This document shows, piece by piece, positions 19,464-34,285 of a DNA stretch of 64,000 nt (position 1 is the first letter of the stretch; every line of letters starts with the position of its first letter). The stretch comes from an uncultured bacterium (GTDB lineage Bacteria; Patescibacteriota; Gracilibacteria; Absconditabacterales; Absconditicoccaceae), in contig CALMFT010000020.1 in the NCBI GenBank assembly GCA_937862565.1, positions 1 to 64,000 on the forward strand. Reading direction: 5' to 3'. The notes under the pieces are model-generated. The model ran no database searches. It saw only the letters and a list, made by a program, of their open reading frames with translations, and was not told the origin of the DNA. Both the position numbers and the translations under genes were made by a program.

Positions 19464-21440
19464 ATGAAAATTATCTGAAACCTAAACTTTAAATCTTTTA
19501 AATCGTTCCAAAAACTTTTTTCAGTTATTATATGTTTAGCATTTTTGCTTAATAGTGTAGGAGCAAACAACGTTACATCAAGTTATTCTCCTGAAGAAAT
19601 AAATACACTTTATAATCAGATAAAAAACGACAGTACGTTTCAAGAAAAATTAAAGTCTTTTCAAGAACAGGAACTCGCAAATTTAGCTTCTCAGACTTCT
19701 CTTACTGACTCAAATATTCAAGAAAGTCAGAAAGAAATAGGAGGAATGTACGAAGAACTTCAAAGTATACAACAACAGTTTGATACCATCAATACACAAA
19801 AGAAATTTATTGATAATAAAATAGATAATACAAAACAATCCATTCAGATCATCTTGGATCAAGCCAAAAAAACACAAAGCGAAACAAATGCTTTACTTAA
19901 ACAAGTCTCAGATTATACTCACAAAATCAAAGATACTAAAGCAAAGATAGATCAATCAAATGCCGACAGAGAAAAAGCAAGAGCGATGGCTAGTAAGTTT
20001 CTTGATGTTTTGTATAAGATCACAAATGAGTTTTACACTGCAAATAGCGATATTGATGACATCAAACTTTTCCTCAAATCGGAAAATATTTCAAGTGATC
20101 TGAGTAATGGAGATCTCACACAAATGGTATCTTTGAGATATGAACAATTAATCGGTATCATAGATAAACAACAGACTGATCTCAAGGTTTTATTACGTTC
20201 TCTTGAAGATTCTCAGCTTGAATATAAAACTAAACTTGGAGAATATAGTAAAAAATTAGATATTCTGAATCAGCAAAAGGAATCTCTTGTGGAGTACATC
20301 AATATTTATGCTACCAGTAAAGACGATCTCAATGGAAAAGAAGCAGATCTTCAAAAAAGTAAAGCTGAATTATTAGCAAGTCTTCAACGTAAGATTGCTG
20401 AAAGTAATACATTTATACAAAGTAATAGTTATCTCAAACAAAAACTTGAAGCTGGAGAAATACATGAAGACAATGAACAATTCCTCTCTCGACCAGTCTA
20501 TCCGGTTGAAAAAATTCAATCATCTTATAATACTATTGAATATGTAAAAAAATATGGAGAAACCAATAAAGGTATTGATATTATCGTACCGCAATCCACA
20601 ACAGTATACTCTCCTGCTGATGGATATGTGTATGATGTAAAAAATCCTGATGGCGTTTCGCTTAGTTATATCATTATCATTCATCAATATGGTTACAGCA
20701 CGCTCCTCACTAGCCTCAATGAAATCGGAGTAGTAAAAGGTCAATATGTGAGTCGTGGACAAATTCTTGGAACTAGCGGTGGTGAACCTGGTACTAAGGG
20801 AGCAGGTTTTGGAAGCGCATGACCAAGAATTCATCTTGAAATTTTTAAAGACGCGATTCCTGTTTCTGTCTTTGAACATACAGATCTCAGTTCAGTTAAA
20901 GACACGAATGCCTTACCAACACAATTTGGAATCAAAGTACTCAAAGATAAACTAAAAAGAAAAATTGATCTTTCTACAGTATCATTCATCCAATGAGATA
21001 CACTCGAGGAAAGAACAAAAAACTATATTCAGAAATATGGTAATGCTCCTTTCAACAGTATTACTGTGTGGCAACAGGCAGCAGCAGAGCACAAAGTACC
21101 ACTTGAAATGGGTGTATGTATCGCTGTCGCAGAAACATCTTTCGGGAGAGCTTTTGCAAGTCCATGGAATGTAGGAAATGTAGGAAATAATGATAGAGGC
21201 GACAGAGCATGATTTTCAGGACCAGTTGAGTGAGCGAGTACAATTTATTACGCGCTCGAAAATAAGTATTTAGGTAAATATCCAACTCTAGATAAACTCT
21301 CATGATATGGTAATAACTCAGGCCCAATATACGCTTCATCACCTATCAATCGACAAACTAATATTACAAAATGTCTTACTGAAATTCATGGATATTGGAT
21401 ACCCGATGATTGGCCCGTAAGACTCTATAAAGCTAACTAA
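19464..21440 (+). CDS. EnvC-like coiled-coil protein with degenerate LytM (M23) domain fused to a lysozyme-like domain
   Basis: A secreted cell-wall protein of 658 aa. A hydrophobic signal segment occupies about residues 15-30. A long coiled coil (residues 35-330) resembles EnvC/NlpD regulators. The LytM domain (about 340-460) has NKGIDIIVP where active M23 enzymes have HxGIDI, and PRIHLEIF where they have HLHFEI, so two zinc-ligand histidines are missing and it is probably an amidase activator rather than a peptidase. The C-terminal 140 residues contain AVAETSFGRAFASPWNVGN, with a possible catalytic Glu, and resemble glucosaminidase/lysozyme-like domains. It is driven by its own promoter and ends in a strong terminator. 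A role in daughter-cell separation or wall remodelling is inferred. Confidence 0.85.
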
Positions 21441-21458
21441 AAAGCCAACTACGAAGAT

Positions 21459-21490
21459 AAACATATTTGTCAATCAAATATGTTTTTTCT
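21459..21490 (+). terminator. Intrinsic terminator after the LytM-like gene
   Basis: A perfect 11-bp stem AAACATATTTG / CAAATATGTTT with a 5-base loop, followed by TTTTTCTT. Confidence 0.88.
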
Positions 21491-21590
21491 TATCATAAAA
21501 CCCTAGAAAAAAGATGCCAAAATGGTATATATAAGAATGTAAATAAGACTGCTTTTCTACCCACTTTGTCAGCCTTTGAAATTCCAATTT

Positions 21591-24500
21591 ATGAACAACA
21601 AATTATTCATATATTTTCGTAGTTTTTTTTCATTTTCTAGGTTTTTTTTATTCCTCAAGTACTGTATAGTATTTGTTTTTTCTTTGTTCCTTATTGGGGA
21701 TAGTTTAGTTAATAATCAGATTATTCAGATTATAGATGATCTCAATGCAAAAAATAAATTATCTGATTCATTTGTCGCTTTGACGGAAAAGGTTTTGGAG
21801 ACCCCTAAGGTGTATGCTGTTATCATACCGTGATGTATAGTAAATAATCCAAACAATGATGTTTGGGATCCTTCAAATGCCACCAGCATAACTCACGATA
21901 ACACAATCGTCTTTTATCAAGGAACTCCTTACAATACTCGAGCGCTCAAGACACTAAATGGAGGAACTGGAATAATGAGCATCACCTTTGATGTAAGTAG
22001 TTTATATAAATGGAATCAATTGAGATCATACCGATGAATAGGAGGAATTCGAAATTTACAAACTATTGCTACTACGGTTAATTCAAATACAGCATGTCCA
22101 GCTATGACATTAAACCAATTTGATAGTACTTTTGCAAACCCTCCTAGTAATTATGTAGCTCAGCAAAGATGATCTACTTCACCATATTATAGCATACTAT
22201 TAGACAATCTTGCTACAAATAGTAGATTATGTGCGTATTATAAGATACGAGGGTGAGATTCTATTAATCTAGAACGTCTGGAATATAACTGTACCACTAC
22301 TGATCTCCAACTTGATATTATTGGCCCTACTACGGCTGACATAAACTGGATTTCTGGAAAGCCTCGACTAAAAGAAAAATTCACTATTAGTAATCTTGCT
22401 TGAATTACGAATAATCAACCTTTAACTCTACAACTATCTGGAACTAATGCATGACGAGATAAGCCCACTAATTCCAATATTTATCCCGTTACTAGGGAGT
22501 CCAGTAATGCAACTGCTTGTCCAACAAATGGGAGTATGAATAATCTATGAACAATTTCGTTTGGAAGTAATTTTACAATAGACTCAGGGGAATCTTGTAC
22601 TTATAGCATTTTATTACCCTACACAGATCCTCCAAATACAAATCAGGGAGGCAATGTAAGAATTGTTTGGAGGACTTTAGTTACAGGTGATATCAATGAA
22701 CCTTTGGACATAAGAGATAATAATGTTGCAGAAGAAAAATCATTTATAGATGCAAATCCTATTACTACAATTAGTAAAAAAATATTTAGAGATACAGCTT
22801 GTACAGTAAGTGCTGATTCTCCTTATCTTTTTGAGTCAGGAAATTCATTATGTTATGAAATAGAATTTAAACATAAATCAGAGTCTCCATGGAAGTACCC
22901 TAAATCTTGAGAGAGTTTTATACTTTTTGACCAATTACCAGCTAATATGCCTCCTTTAGCATGTAAATATTCCACAGGTGCTAGTTGGTTTGATTGTGGA
23001 GTTTGAGCATGAGTAATTCGAATGCAAGGTGCCATCAATAGTACCATTTCCGTTGCAAATAGTATTATTCCAGGTCAAAAAATAAAAATTAGATTATTTA
23101 CTGGATCACTTACTCCAGATTTTATAAATAATTATAGCATGGACCCGAACTTTAATACTTTCACAAATCGGGTTAGTACTACTAATTCATTTCCTTGTAA
23201 CGGAGATAATTGTTCTTCTGTGGATGGACATGTAAGACTTTTTCCTGATCTTAAGATTGAGATAACGCCATTTACAGGGGCTTTTACTGGCTTACTAGGA
23301 GACGATGTATCATTTGAAGTTAAAGTTACAAACAAAGGACTTACAGGAGCCGTAGCACCAATGTTATCAGGGATAGTAATAAATAATATAACCAATCCTA
23401 CTATTATAAGACAAGGAACTACCTGCAATAATCCATGATCACGGAATGGAAACAACCTTATCTCTTTTGAAATAGCAAATATCTTAAGTCCATGATCAAG
23501 CTGTACATATATAGTCAAAGGTAAGGTAAATACTTACAGTCCTATAAAACTCCGAGGTCATACTTTTGAGAAAATAAGTTGACCATGATCTGATCCTAGA
23601 GAAAAAGATAACACTAAAGCTGATAATGTTACTGGAGCTCAATTAAGCTTCATAGAACCCATTTTGGACATAGGAATAACTAAGAAAGCAGGTACTTATA
23701 AATCTTCTAACGGTTCTTGGACTTGTGATACTACTACAGATCCGAATCCGAAGTATAAAAAAGGTGATACTGCGTGTTGGATGATTACTTTCACTAATAA
23801 TTCTTCTCAGTTTCCATACCCTACCAATCCAAATATTCATACTCTTACTGGTACAGATATATTACCTCTATGATTTTCTCCGAGCGGTTGTAAGGCGTGA
23901 ACACCAAATGACCTTACTTGTACAATAGTAAATGGATTGATTAATATCAAAGATATAAATGATACTACTTACCACATACCATTATGAATAGTAAGCCCAT
24001 ACAAATCAATCAGTATTTTCATTACAGGTAAAGTCACCGACCAATTACTTCTCTTTCATCTAGATAACAATCCCCCAAAGTTAATCAAAAATCGGGTTAA
24101 TACTTTTACCCACAATTTGATAGGTTCTGGTGCTACTATTTCGGCCAGTGGGACAGTCTCTTTTGTATATCCAGATATACAAACTAAAGTAAGTGATCAA
24201 GATATTCTATGAAAAGCAATCTGAGACACGGGCTCGCTCACAATAAAAATTGAGAACATTTGAAGTACAGGATATAGTGGTGATTTATATTTCACAGGAA
24301 ATTTATTCTGATTATTTGGAACTAATCCTATTGCAGTTACCAAAGAAGGTGGAGGAGATACAAATTGCATTGTTCCTCCTTTCATTCCAGCTGTAACAAA
24401 TACCTTTTCTAATCAAATTCTTAATACCAAAAAACTCAATGCGTGAGCTTCTTGTATATATAAAATAAGCTGAAAATTAGCAAAAACTGGCCCTCTCACT

Positions 24501-27500
24501 TGATACTTTTATGCATGATTTGCTGGTACTAATGCAGAACTCAATCCAGAACCACATTTTGAACCTTTCTATATTAATAACAATATTGCTATTTGGACAG
24601 GCACATATACTGGTCCTATTACTGATTTGGCTATTCAAAAAGAATGGAGTTGTGATCCTATATCAGTAGCAAAAATTACTATTACCAATACTTGAACTGT
24701 AAATATTACTGGATTTACAATTAGTGATAACCTTCCAGTGGGGGTGACCTTTCAAGATGGTAAGCTAAAAACAGGAACAGGAAGTAATAACCCTCAAGTC
24801 ATTTGCGAAAATACTATTCAAGGATTTTACTTTAATCAAGGTAATCTCCAAAATGGATTATGGGTAATAAGTGGAGTGAATATTCCTCCAGGAGAAAGTT
24901 GCATCTACACTGTATGACTTACTGGAGATACTAGTTCCAATAATCAGTCATTACTAAATCAAAGTAGCATCAGCAATATTTTCCCTAGCGAAACTGCAAA
25001 TATTAGTAGCACTAACAATTCATCAGGTTCAATATGATGATTGGCATGTTTATATAGAGGAGATGAATCAAGTATCGTAAAAACAATGTCCGGGAGTAAT
25101 TCGTGTAATCTATGAGAAGAAGTTATTATTAATTTTACAGTAAGAAATCAGACGGATGGAGATCCGCTTTTAAGTACTCTAGATGCTTTACATATAACAG
25201 ATGAATTACCACCATGATTAGAGTATGTAAACACTAATTTATTCCTAGTTTCTGGAGATCCAGATCAATGTCGAACAGATGAAATAAGTTTTGATACTCT
25301 TACCAATACTCGAGCACTTACAGGAATAGCTATCCAACCTTATACAGAGCATCCTGATTCCACTTGTGTATATGGAATTATAGCCAAATTTACGCAGAAT
25401 CTTTGAGAAAACTTTGTAAACACTGGTATATTAGCCTCATGGGGATATAGAGAACCTCCTACGTATGCTATTGCTGGACGATATCCATTTACAGAACCTG
25501 TGATAGCAAATAATACAAGCGCCTTTCCTTGGACCTGTATTGATGCAGAGTTGATTATTGATAAGCAACTCTGGATTTGTCCTACAAATAATGGTCTCAA
25601 TTGTACACCAGCAACTGAGCCTATTATTCTGCCTATAGGCACATTTATTCAATATCATATCAAAATCACCAATCCAGGTCCCGAGCCTATTTATTCTTAT
25701 GTTATTACGGATGACATTCCTGCTTGATTAAACTTTCAATGAGGAGTAAATAACGGCAATGTTCAAGTACCAGCATGATGTAGTATAAGTGGAGGACCAA
25801 ATTATACTATCACTTGTGCTGTTCCTATTTTACAAGGAGAAAGTAGAGACATTATTTTGGGGATCAGTCAGCCTATAGAATCTACTACGGTAGGCGAATA
25901 CTGTAATACTGCGACAGTACAAGGAGTTCTTGGTGGAGAATGGGAAGGGCTCAATATTTCTCCAAATGAAGATACGGTTTGTCATGAAGTAAAAGCACCA
26001 AAATGTGATGATCTTGATAATAATATTATATGACAGATACAATTAATAAATGATGATTACAATATAGCATATAATTGTACAGATGATTATAATCTAAATT
26101 ATTGAGAATTTATAGAAGCTAAATTATGGTTGTATGGAGGAAGTCTCGGAAATGAGATATTAATAGGTTCTTCACCAGATATCATATGAACCTTTAATTA
26201 TCCAGGTGATGATATAAACGATATATACATTCAGTGTATTTATGGAGGAGGAAATGAACCTTTAATCTGTAATGATAATATTAATGATCTACCAACATGC
26301 GAGCAAGTAACTGTAAATCCTATCAATGCTTCTGCTAGCAGTGGTGAAGCAATTACTTGTTCGTCACTGGGAGGAATTTCATGAGTTGCTAATCCTATCA
26401 TGACTTCAACTGTTCCTGGGCCTCAATCTGTAGAATGTAACTACAATTTTGATTCCATTATACCAGGGTATGCTTTATCATGCCCCGTGACTATTGCAAT
26501 TGCCCCACTATGAACACCGGTGTGTAATGCAACTATTACAGTTAATGAAAATGGCATCAGTTCTACCTGCCAAGCAACAAACCCACCTTGAGGGAATATC
26601 ACCTCTTGGATAATAGCTTACCCAGATGGAAGTACTATAGGTTACAACAACACTCTTCCCTTACCAGATGAAAACGCGGAAGGAACTTATACCGTAAATT
26701 GTATAGTGGACTTGAATGGCCAAACGAGTAATTGTAGCGCTACTGGTACTTTTACAGCACCAGGGTTTTGTGGAAATGGAATCCCAGAACCACCAGAAGA
26801 GGAGTGTGATGATGGAAATATGAATAATAATGATGCCTGTACCAATGAGTGTAAAATCCCTCCTCCTATTACTACAACGCCGACTACAACGCCAACGACT
26901 ACTCCTACTACAACACCAACGACTACTCCAGAAGAAATAGAATGCGGAAATAATATTGTAGAATGAAGCGAACAATGTGATGATGGGAATACTCAAGATG
27001 GTGATGGTTGTAGTAGCACTTGCCAGAATGAATCTTTCAATTGTGATGGAAAAGATCCTACTGTGAGTTTCAGTCCTTTGGCAGGACAATGAGGAAATGC
27101 TCCAGTACCCAATAACATATCTGTAAGCTGTGGCTCACCTTTGCCTCATACTACAGAGCTAATACAGGGATGAGTAACTATTTCTTGAGGACCAAATTGG
27201 TATCTCACTCAAATCGGGACATACACTGCCATTTGTAAATATGAGTGAATAGATTGTTCAGATGATTTCACACTAGGTCAAGATTGGCAATGTCCTACAG
27301 GAAGAACTTTCACATACGATAAACCTAATAATAAGCTGAATCGATATTGTCCTGACGCGACCAGTCCCGCTGCTATTTTCAAAAATGCTATACTCACTCC
27401 AGGATGAACTCAAACTCTTTCACAAGGATTTATAAATCCCACTAATGCAGGAAATCATACATTGGACTGTCAATATGACTTTAATGGAGTTATGCAATCT

Positions 27501-30500
27501 TGTGTTAGTAATACAAATGTAGATATAGAACCAGGTGGCTGTGAAGATCCGCTAATTACTATGAACCCAGATATCCCAGATAATTATCTTGATTCTCCAG
27601 TGGTTGTAAATGCCTCTTGTCAATGATTTGGATCGGATACGGCTGATATAGAAATTACTGGTCCTAGCTTCGGAAGTGAAGCAAATGGGAAAGAGAAGAT
27701 CTTAAACTATGGTCCTACTGCCGGTGGTATTTATACAGTTACCTGTACTCATACTGCTGAAAATATGATTGAGAATGAAAGAGTGTGCTCTAAAACATTT
27801 GAAATAAAAACAAGAGAATGGATATGTCCAGAAGATAAAAATCTTGTAGCTGAAATTAATGCTTCACCTCAAGTACCAGGAGATCCAGTATTGGTATTGG
27901 CAGGAACTCCAGGTAGTGTGATCTGTAAAAATATAGTAAAAAATGGTAATGAAACTAGAATAGGAGCCAATGGTAATATGGTTCTAACAAGAGATGACAT
28001 TACAGTTAATCCTATTGACCTCTTTATTAACAAAGGAGAATATAATATAGCGTGTGAATTTGATTATGGGGGTATGCATTATAGTTGTAACCGTAAAGTA
28101 AAAGCTCTCTTCCCAATGTGTGAAGTAGTTACTAAGGTTGAGCCAGAAAAAGCTCCTTCTTCATTGGATGTAAAAATAAATATAAAAGACGAAGATGGCA
28201 CAAAAATACCTCAAAGTTTAATGCCGAATATAGTAGCCTACCCTGTTTGCAACGCCACAAGCGAAAATTGATGATTCCTTATGTCTATAGATCCAGGATC
28301 TAGTAGTAATCCAATATGACAATGAACGTTTGGAAATATATGAAAATGATCTTATGACATAGTCTGTGGGATAATAAATATATCAGATCCAAAGAAAATT
28401 ACTTCTTGTAAAAGCCATTTCGAAGTATCAGATAAGGATTTGAATAGCTGTGATGGTAAATTTACAATTGATTCTCAGCCAGCTAATCAAAATACTGTCA
28501 TAAAAATAAATAATAATACAGCTAACCTCAGCTGTCAAGGTGGTACAGTTACTGTATTACCTTGAAGTGCAAGTGTTACCCCTCCACGAACTCTCGCTTG
28601 AAATACCTTCACTTATAATGGTCCTAAAATGGAGTTCTTTGCAACTTGTAAGATGGATAATATAAGTTGTTTTGGTAAGTTTGAAATGGCAGGATCAGGC
28701 ACAAATACGTGAGGAAATCTTTGTGGTAATGGAACTATCGATGGCTCAGAACAATGTGATTGACTTAACTTAGGGCAATGTACCGAATGAGATACTTGTA
28801 ATGCCTGTCAATGCGCTAACAACCCTCCTAATACTGGTAAATCCGATAATAATACATGAATAGTAATTCCTGTATTAACAGGTGTACAATGTACCGTAAC
28901 ACCGCATCCATCTGAAAGTATTGAAGCAGGAGCACCGTGGACTTTAGGATACGTATGTAATGGTGGTACTGAAGTAACGAGTTATAGCGTAGCTATTAGT
29001 AAACTAGAGGATAATTCACCAAAAGGAACTTTTACCCAATCAAGCTGATGACCATTTTCAAATCTCACAGCAGTGTGACCTTTAAGTAAACTTACTGATG
29101 CAGGAACATATAAAATAATCTGTAATGTATTTGGTGCAAACGGTGAAAGCAAAGATTGTGACACGCAAATAGAAATAAAGATAAAGGAACCAAAATGTGA
29201 AATAAAGGGCGAAATGATAAGTGCAAAAGAAAGAGGAACTATTAAATATACCATGCAGTTGGATACGGTTGGTCTTCTCGTTAGCGAAGTAGAATATATT
29301 TGTGGATTGGTAAATGAGAGTAATATCACAGAAAGTCTTGCAGGACAAGTATTGTCAGCTACTTTTGCAGGTATAAAAAATGGCACTTATAAGACGCTAT
29401 GCTTCGTAAGAAAGAAAGGTGTAACTAACCGAAATGATGCAATCAGATGTGAAGATGGTCCTTTCAGTATTACTCCAAATGGGCTTGATGATTGTAAAGA
29501 TGCATTTCAAGTAACTAATAGTGTAAAAACATCTGATACTCCTCCAATTACATATACAGTAAATAAAGCTCCTGCAACGGTAACTTGTGTATGAGGAACT
29601 TTACAGCAACCGAGTTCTCCTACACTTACTTTCCAATGACAAACAAGTTACAATGTGGTATGTAAAATGGCTGGAGGATTTACCTGTAGTGCAAAAGTAG
29701 TAGGCACCGGAGACGCAATAGACCCCAATACCAATCCTCCAGGAAGTGGGTCATCCAATCAAACTTGAGGAAATAATACAGGAGGAAACAACTCTGGTGA
29801 TTCAAATTCAGGACTTACTCAAGATACCACGTTTGATCTCGCCATCAGTAAACAAATTACGAGCGAAACTAATAAAATAGGATCTCCTGTAACCTTTGCT
29901 ATTACTATCAAAAATGAAGGTGGAGTGGGAGTTTCAGGTGTGAGTATCAGAGATCTGGTATTCTGATTAACAGGTATCAAAATGGGTAAAAATCTCGCTG
30001 CTCTCAATCCTTTTGTTGGTAATCCTTCGCTCGATATTGTGGTAGGTTTCCCTATCAATCTGTGAGCATGAGAATCTAAAATATATTATCTTCAAGGGAT
30101 TCTTACTCAATCATGATTTAGTAATAGTGCTCAAGTCTGCGAATATAATGGTAAAGATAAGAGTGTAGTTCCGCGTGATATAGATAGTATTAGCTGCAAT
30201 GGATATGATAAAAATGAAGATGATGATGATATAGTCGGAGGAAATATTTATAGCGGTAGTATTGGTGATTGGGTTTGGTTGGATACCAATGAAAATGGAA
30301 TACAAAATACTGGAGAAATTTGAATTTCAGATATCCCTCTTCAGCTTATTTCATGTACGGATAATATAGTAGTAAAATCTATGCTCAGTAAAACTGATGG
30401 TAAGTATCAATTTATGGGACTCAATCCTGGGTCTTATAGAATTCAAGTCTCGCTATCAGGATTTATCAATTACAAGTTTAGTAAATACAAACAAGGAAAT

Positions 30501-33500
30501 AATGATATCGTAGATAATAATCTGAGCGGAGCAAGAGTGGGGAACAGCGAATGTATCACAGTTGTGGGTGGACAAAATTATCTAAAACTTGATGTAGGAT
30601 TGATTCCATCTCCTACGGATATTGTGGTAACTAAAAAAACTACTCGTAAATTTGTTACTGAAAATGATATTCTCAAATGGATAATCACTGTTAGTAATAC
30701 TTGAGAATGAGTTATTACTCATTATACCCTCAGTGATAAGATACCAGCTGTTCTCAATTATAAAGTAATGTCATTGTCTTGAGGCGATAGCGAACTTGCA
30801 AAATGTGGTTACCCTATTGCTCGACAAATATCAAATAATTTGCTTACAGGAAAGGTGAATAATGCTTATATAAATCCATGACAAACTTGTACTTTTGAAC
30901 TTACTACTCAAGTTACTAAAGCACCTGCTAAGGGAACTTACACCAATACTATTTGTGCTACTTGAGTCAACCTAGAACCAAGTAATAAACTAGCGAACAA
31001 CTGTGGTAGCGATAGCATACAGGTTATCAATGCTTGCCCAAGTCTGACAGTTACACCAGATTTTGGAGATAATCCATTATCCAGTACTTTCAATTGTAAT
31101 CTCACATGATCAAATACAGGGTATATTCAGATACTTTCTAGTAATGATATTTTATTGAAAAATTATAGCACACTCAATGGTTCTCATCTGTTTGATAAAA
31201 TTGGTTACTATTATGTCGAATGTGTGAGTAAACAATTTGCCCCAGAAAGATGTATCAGACCAGTTGTAGTGAAAGAACTTTCAGAGTGTTTAGATCTACA
31301 AGTCAAAGATCCTACAAACACAATTATCAGTACTGGGAACAATGGCGGAAAGGTTCTTACTGCATGAGAATATGCGGTATATTGTACTGGTCAATGAGTA
31401 GAAAAAACAAAAATAGTTCTCAAAGAAGATAGTTCAACATGATTGATTATACAGACCATCAATACCAACTCTGGAACGATTACAATTCCTCAATGAGGCA
31501 AGTATATTATTCAATGTCTAGTAAATGATGTAGTGGATTATAAATTTGATTATATTAGTAAGCTACCAGAAGGAATAAATCTCAGCAATAACAGTTGCCC
31601 TTATAAGATTTCTAAAAATGGATCTTTGTGTGCTGTTACACCAAATGTAGCTCCGTACAAATTCAATTTCATTCCTATCATAGAGTTTAAAAATAGCATA
31701 GATCCCATAGAATACTGCTCTGCTGGTCAAGTAAATTCTCTGCCATGCAATACTACCAACTTTGACAATACGCTCGTGAAAAATCACAATAGTTGTATTA
31801 GAGAAATAATAATCAGCCAACCAGATATTATGGTAACTAAAAAAGCAAACAAAATATATTACACAGGTACTGATAATATAAATTACAATATTACTTTTAC
31901 GAATATTGGAGACTTGCCTATTACGTCGCTCAGTCTTTCCGACAATTTATCAGAATATTTAAAATTATCTGGAGAAGTGAATTACCATATAGAGACTGGA
32001 AAATTCTCATTCATAAAAACTCTTTCCAATTCTTCATTACTCTGGACGCTCTCAGGCACCATTTTGCCAAACCAATCAGGTTCAATCAACTTCAAAGTTA
32101 CAGTAGCTTCATGAAGCAATATCCCTATCAAAAATAAAATTATAGCTAATGCTGTTGGTGATAAATATCTCGCAAATAATATCTCAGAAGCAATAATCTA
32201 TCCATTAGGGTGGAGTGGAAATGCAAGTACAATAGGCGATAAAGTATGGTCAGACACAAACTTCAATGGAATACAAAATGTGGGAGAACCAGGAATAAGA
32301 AATATAATAGTAGAACTTATCAGCTGTACAGGTAATACTATAATCGATACGAGTTATTCTGATAATAATGGTTATTATAGCTTTACTGATGTACCAAAAG
32401 CAAATTATAAAATTAGGTCATGATTGCCAGCTGGATATATCTTTACTTACTGAAAAGTATGAATTGATGATTCTAAAGATAGCGATATTACACTTGGTAA
32501 CACTTCCAATTGTTTTGTATTTGCAGGAAGTGGTAAAAATCTCAATAAAGATATTGGGCTTTACGATATTCGTAATTATACAGGCACGAATTTCTGTAAT
32601 TACAACGGTGTAATGGAAAAGAATCTTTGAGAGCAGTGCGATGGTGATGACGGAGTATTCGGGAACACAGAAAAGTGTATTGCATGTAATATCAATAAAT
32701 TATATCCAAATTGTGGCGATGGAGTAATTCAACCATGAGAATCATGTGATTGTAATAGTGTACTTCCAGCTTGATCAAGCTGTGTAGAATGTCAGATAGT
32801 GGGTTGAGGTGTTTGTGGTAATGGAAAATTGGAAGGTCTTGAAGAATGTGAAACTACAAGCCAACCCATATCAGGATTACAATGTGTAAGTTGTAGACTA
32901 CTTACCAATAATCTGTGAGTCTGTGGCAATGGAACTGTGGAAGTATGAGAGATGTGTGATCTAGGTTCTGCTAACGGCAGTAATGCAACGATACCAAGCG
33001 GTACCTATAAGGATAAAAACTGTAGTATGAATTGTAATGTTTCAGATAATAAATGTAACATCATTAGTAATAAAACAATACCAGAATGCACACAGGTAAT
33101 TTCTCCAAATATCATGGAAGGAGAATACTTACCATTTCGATGGGATATAAGTAATAATCAGATTATAAATTCTAAGGTTTGTTCTCCAGGTAAAATACCC
33201 GCTGACACAGTGTTTTGTTCATTTGCACTCTATGCAGGCTGATCAGGTACAACTTCTGAGCCTCTTACTCTTATTACTCTTCCGTGTGTAAATCCAAGTT
33301 CTTATGATAAGCCATTACTTGCTTCGTTTAACGCAGAATCAGCAAACTATATCTGAAGGTCATATATTCAGATCGCGAACACTATTACAAAAGGGAAATA
33401 TGGAGAATATAAACTTCAATTACAAAAAATTGATTACTCAGTGTGTGTAGGTAATACAGGACAAACTATCAAAAAAATTGTTCAATCAAATGAAAGTGTA

Positions 33501-34283
33501 ATTTGCGAATATAACTTTACAGTTTCTAGACCCTACCTCATGCAAGTAGGAAATAATATTTCTTCAAATCAAACTGATGCTCTCAGTAATTTTTACGGCT
33601 TCTCATCCAATTCAAAACAAAACATACTCCAACAATATGGTATTAGACTTACCCCACTTACGCTCAATAAATTCAAACCCAATGCAAACGCAGAGTATTT
33701 GGTCTCTCAGTTTGTTAAGAAGCAAGAACAGCGTGCAGTAAAAAGTATTGAATTTGGTCCCAAAACCTCAAAGGTACCTTGATCAAATATATTTATTTAT
33801 GATGGCGACATTACATTGGATGAACAGACTCTTGCAAGTGATGAAATAAGCACGATTATTGTTAAGAATGGTAACTTAACATTCTCAGGTTCTCTCAAGA
33901 AAAATAATCTATATATCGTTCCTGATGGTGACATTATATTTGCAAACGCTTGTGAAGAAGATCAAGTAATATATGGAGCACTAATAACTAACAATAAATT
34001 CTTATCTGACATACCATATAATAATACTAATCTACTGAAACCTTGGTGTAATTGATGAGGACTTAGTATTTATGGTTCACTTATTGGTCAAGGATTGGAT
34101 GAACTGATATTACAAAGAAGATCTAAGCTTAATGGTTGGTTTGTGAAAACAAATACTCGAGATAAATATCAAACATTACTTAATGGCGGAGCGGTAACTA
34201 TAATAGCAAACCCTGCTATCTCTACTTCATCTCCCCCATGATATACAGAATTTACGAATAGTTTTAATTCAGTAAAAAATTAA
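21591..34283 (+). CDS. Giant surface protein (4230 aa) with DUF11-like, DUF4215 and SdrD-B-like repeats
   Basis: One uninterrupted frame under code 25, with TGA extremely frequent as Gly and a final TAA. An N-terminal hydrophobic segment (about residues 20-45) serves as signal or anchor. The body alternates DUF11-like beta domains (repeats of the type ITNTGTVNITGFTISDNLP followed by PPGESCIYTV). DUF4215-type Cys-rich repeats begin near 26766 (CGNGIPEPPEEECDDGN), 26942 (CGNNIVEGSEQCDDGN), 28718 and several times in 32590-33060. Two SdrD-B-like domains lie near 30255 (IGDWVWLDTNENGIQN) and 32235 (IGDKVWSDTNFNGIQN). A Thr-Pro linker separates the first DUF4215 copies. The C-terminal 170 residues (NIFIYDGDITLDEQ..., YGSLIGQGLDEL) form a separate beta domain. 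It is probably an adhesin or surface fibre. The gene at 34286 follows after 2 bases. Confidence 0.88.
26871..26930 (+). repeat. Thr-Pro coding microrepeat in the giant surface protein
   Basis: Tandem degenerate 12-base units of the form ACTACAACGCCG encode a (Thr-Thr-Thr-Pro)n linker between two DUF4215 Cys-rich modules. Such linkers are typically extended and prone to length change. Confidence 0.85.
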
Positions 34284-34285
34284 TT

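Noticed and set aside
20520-20879. Minus-strand open frame of 119 codons
   Set aside because: Antisense to the LytM domain, which has recognisable motifs on the plus strand.
26871-26930. Tandem repeats as a CRISPR array
   Set aside because: Units are 12-base coding Thr-Pro repeats without spacers and lie inside an open reading frame.
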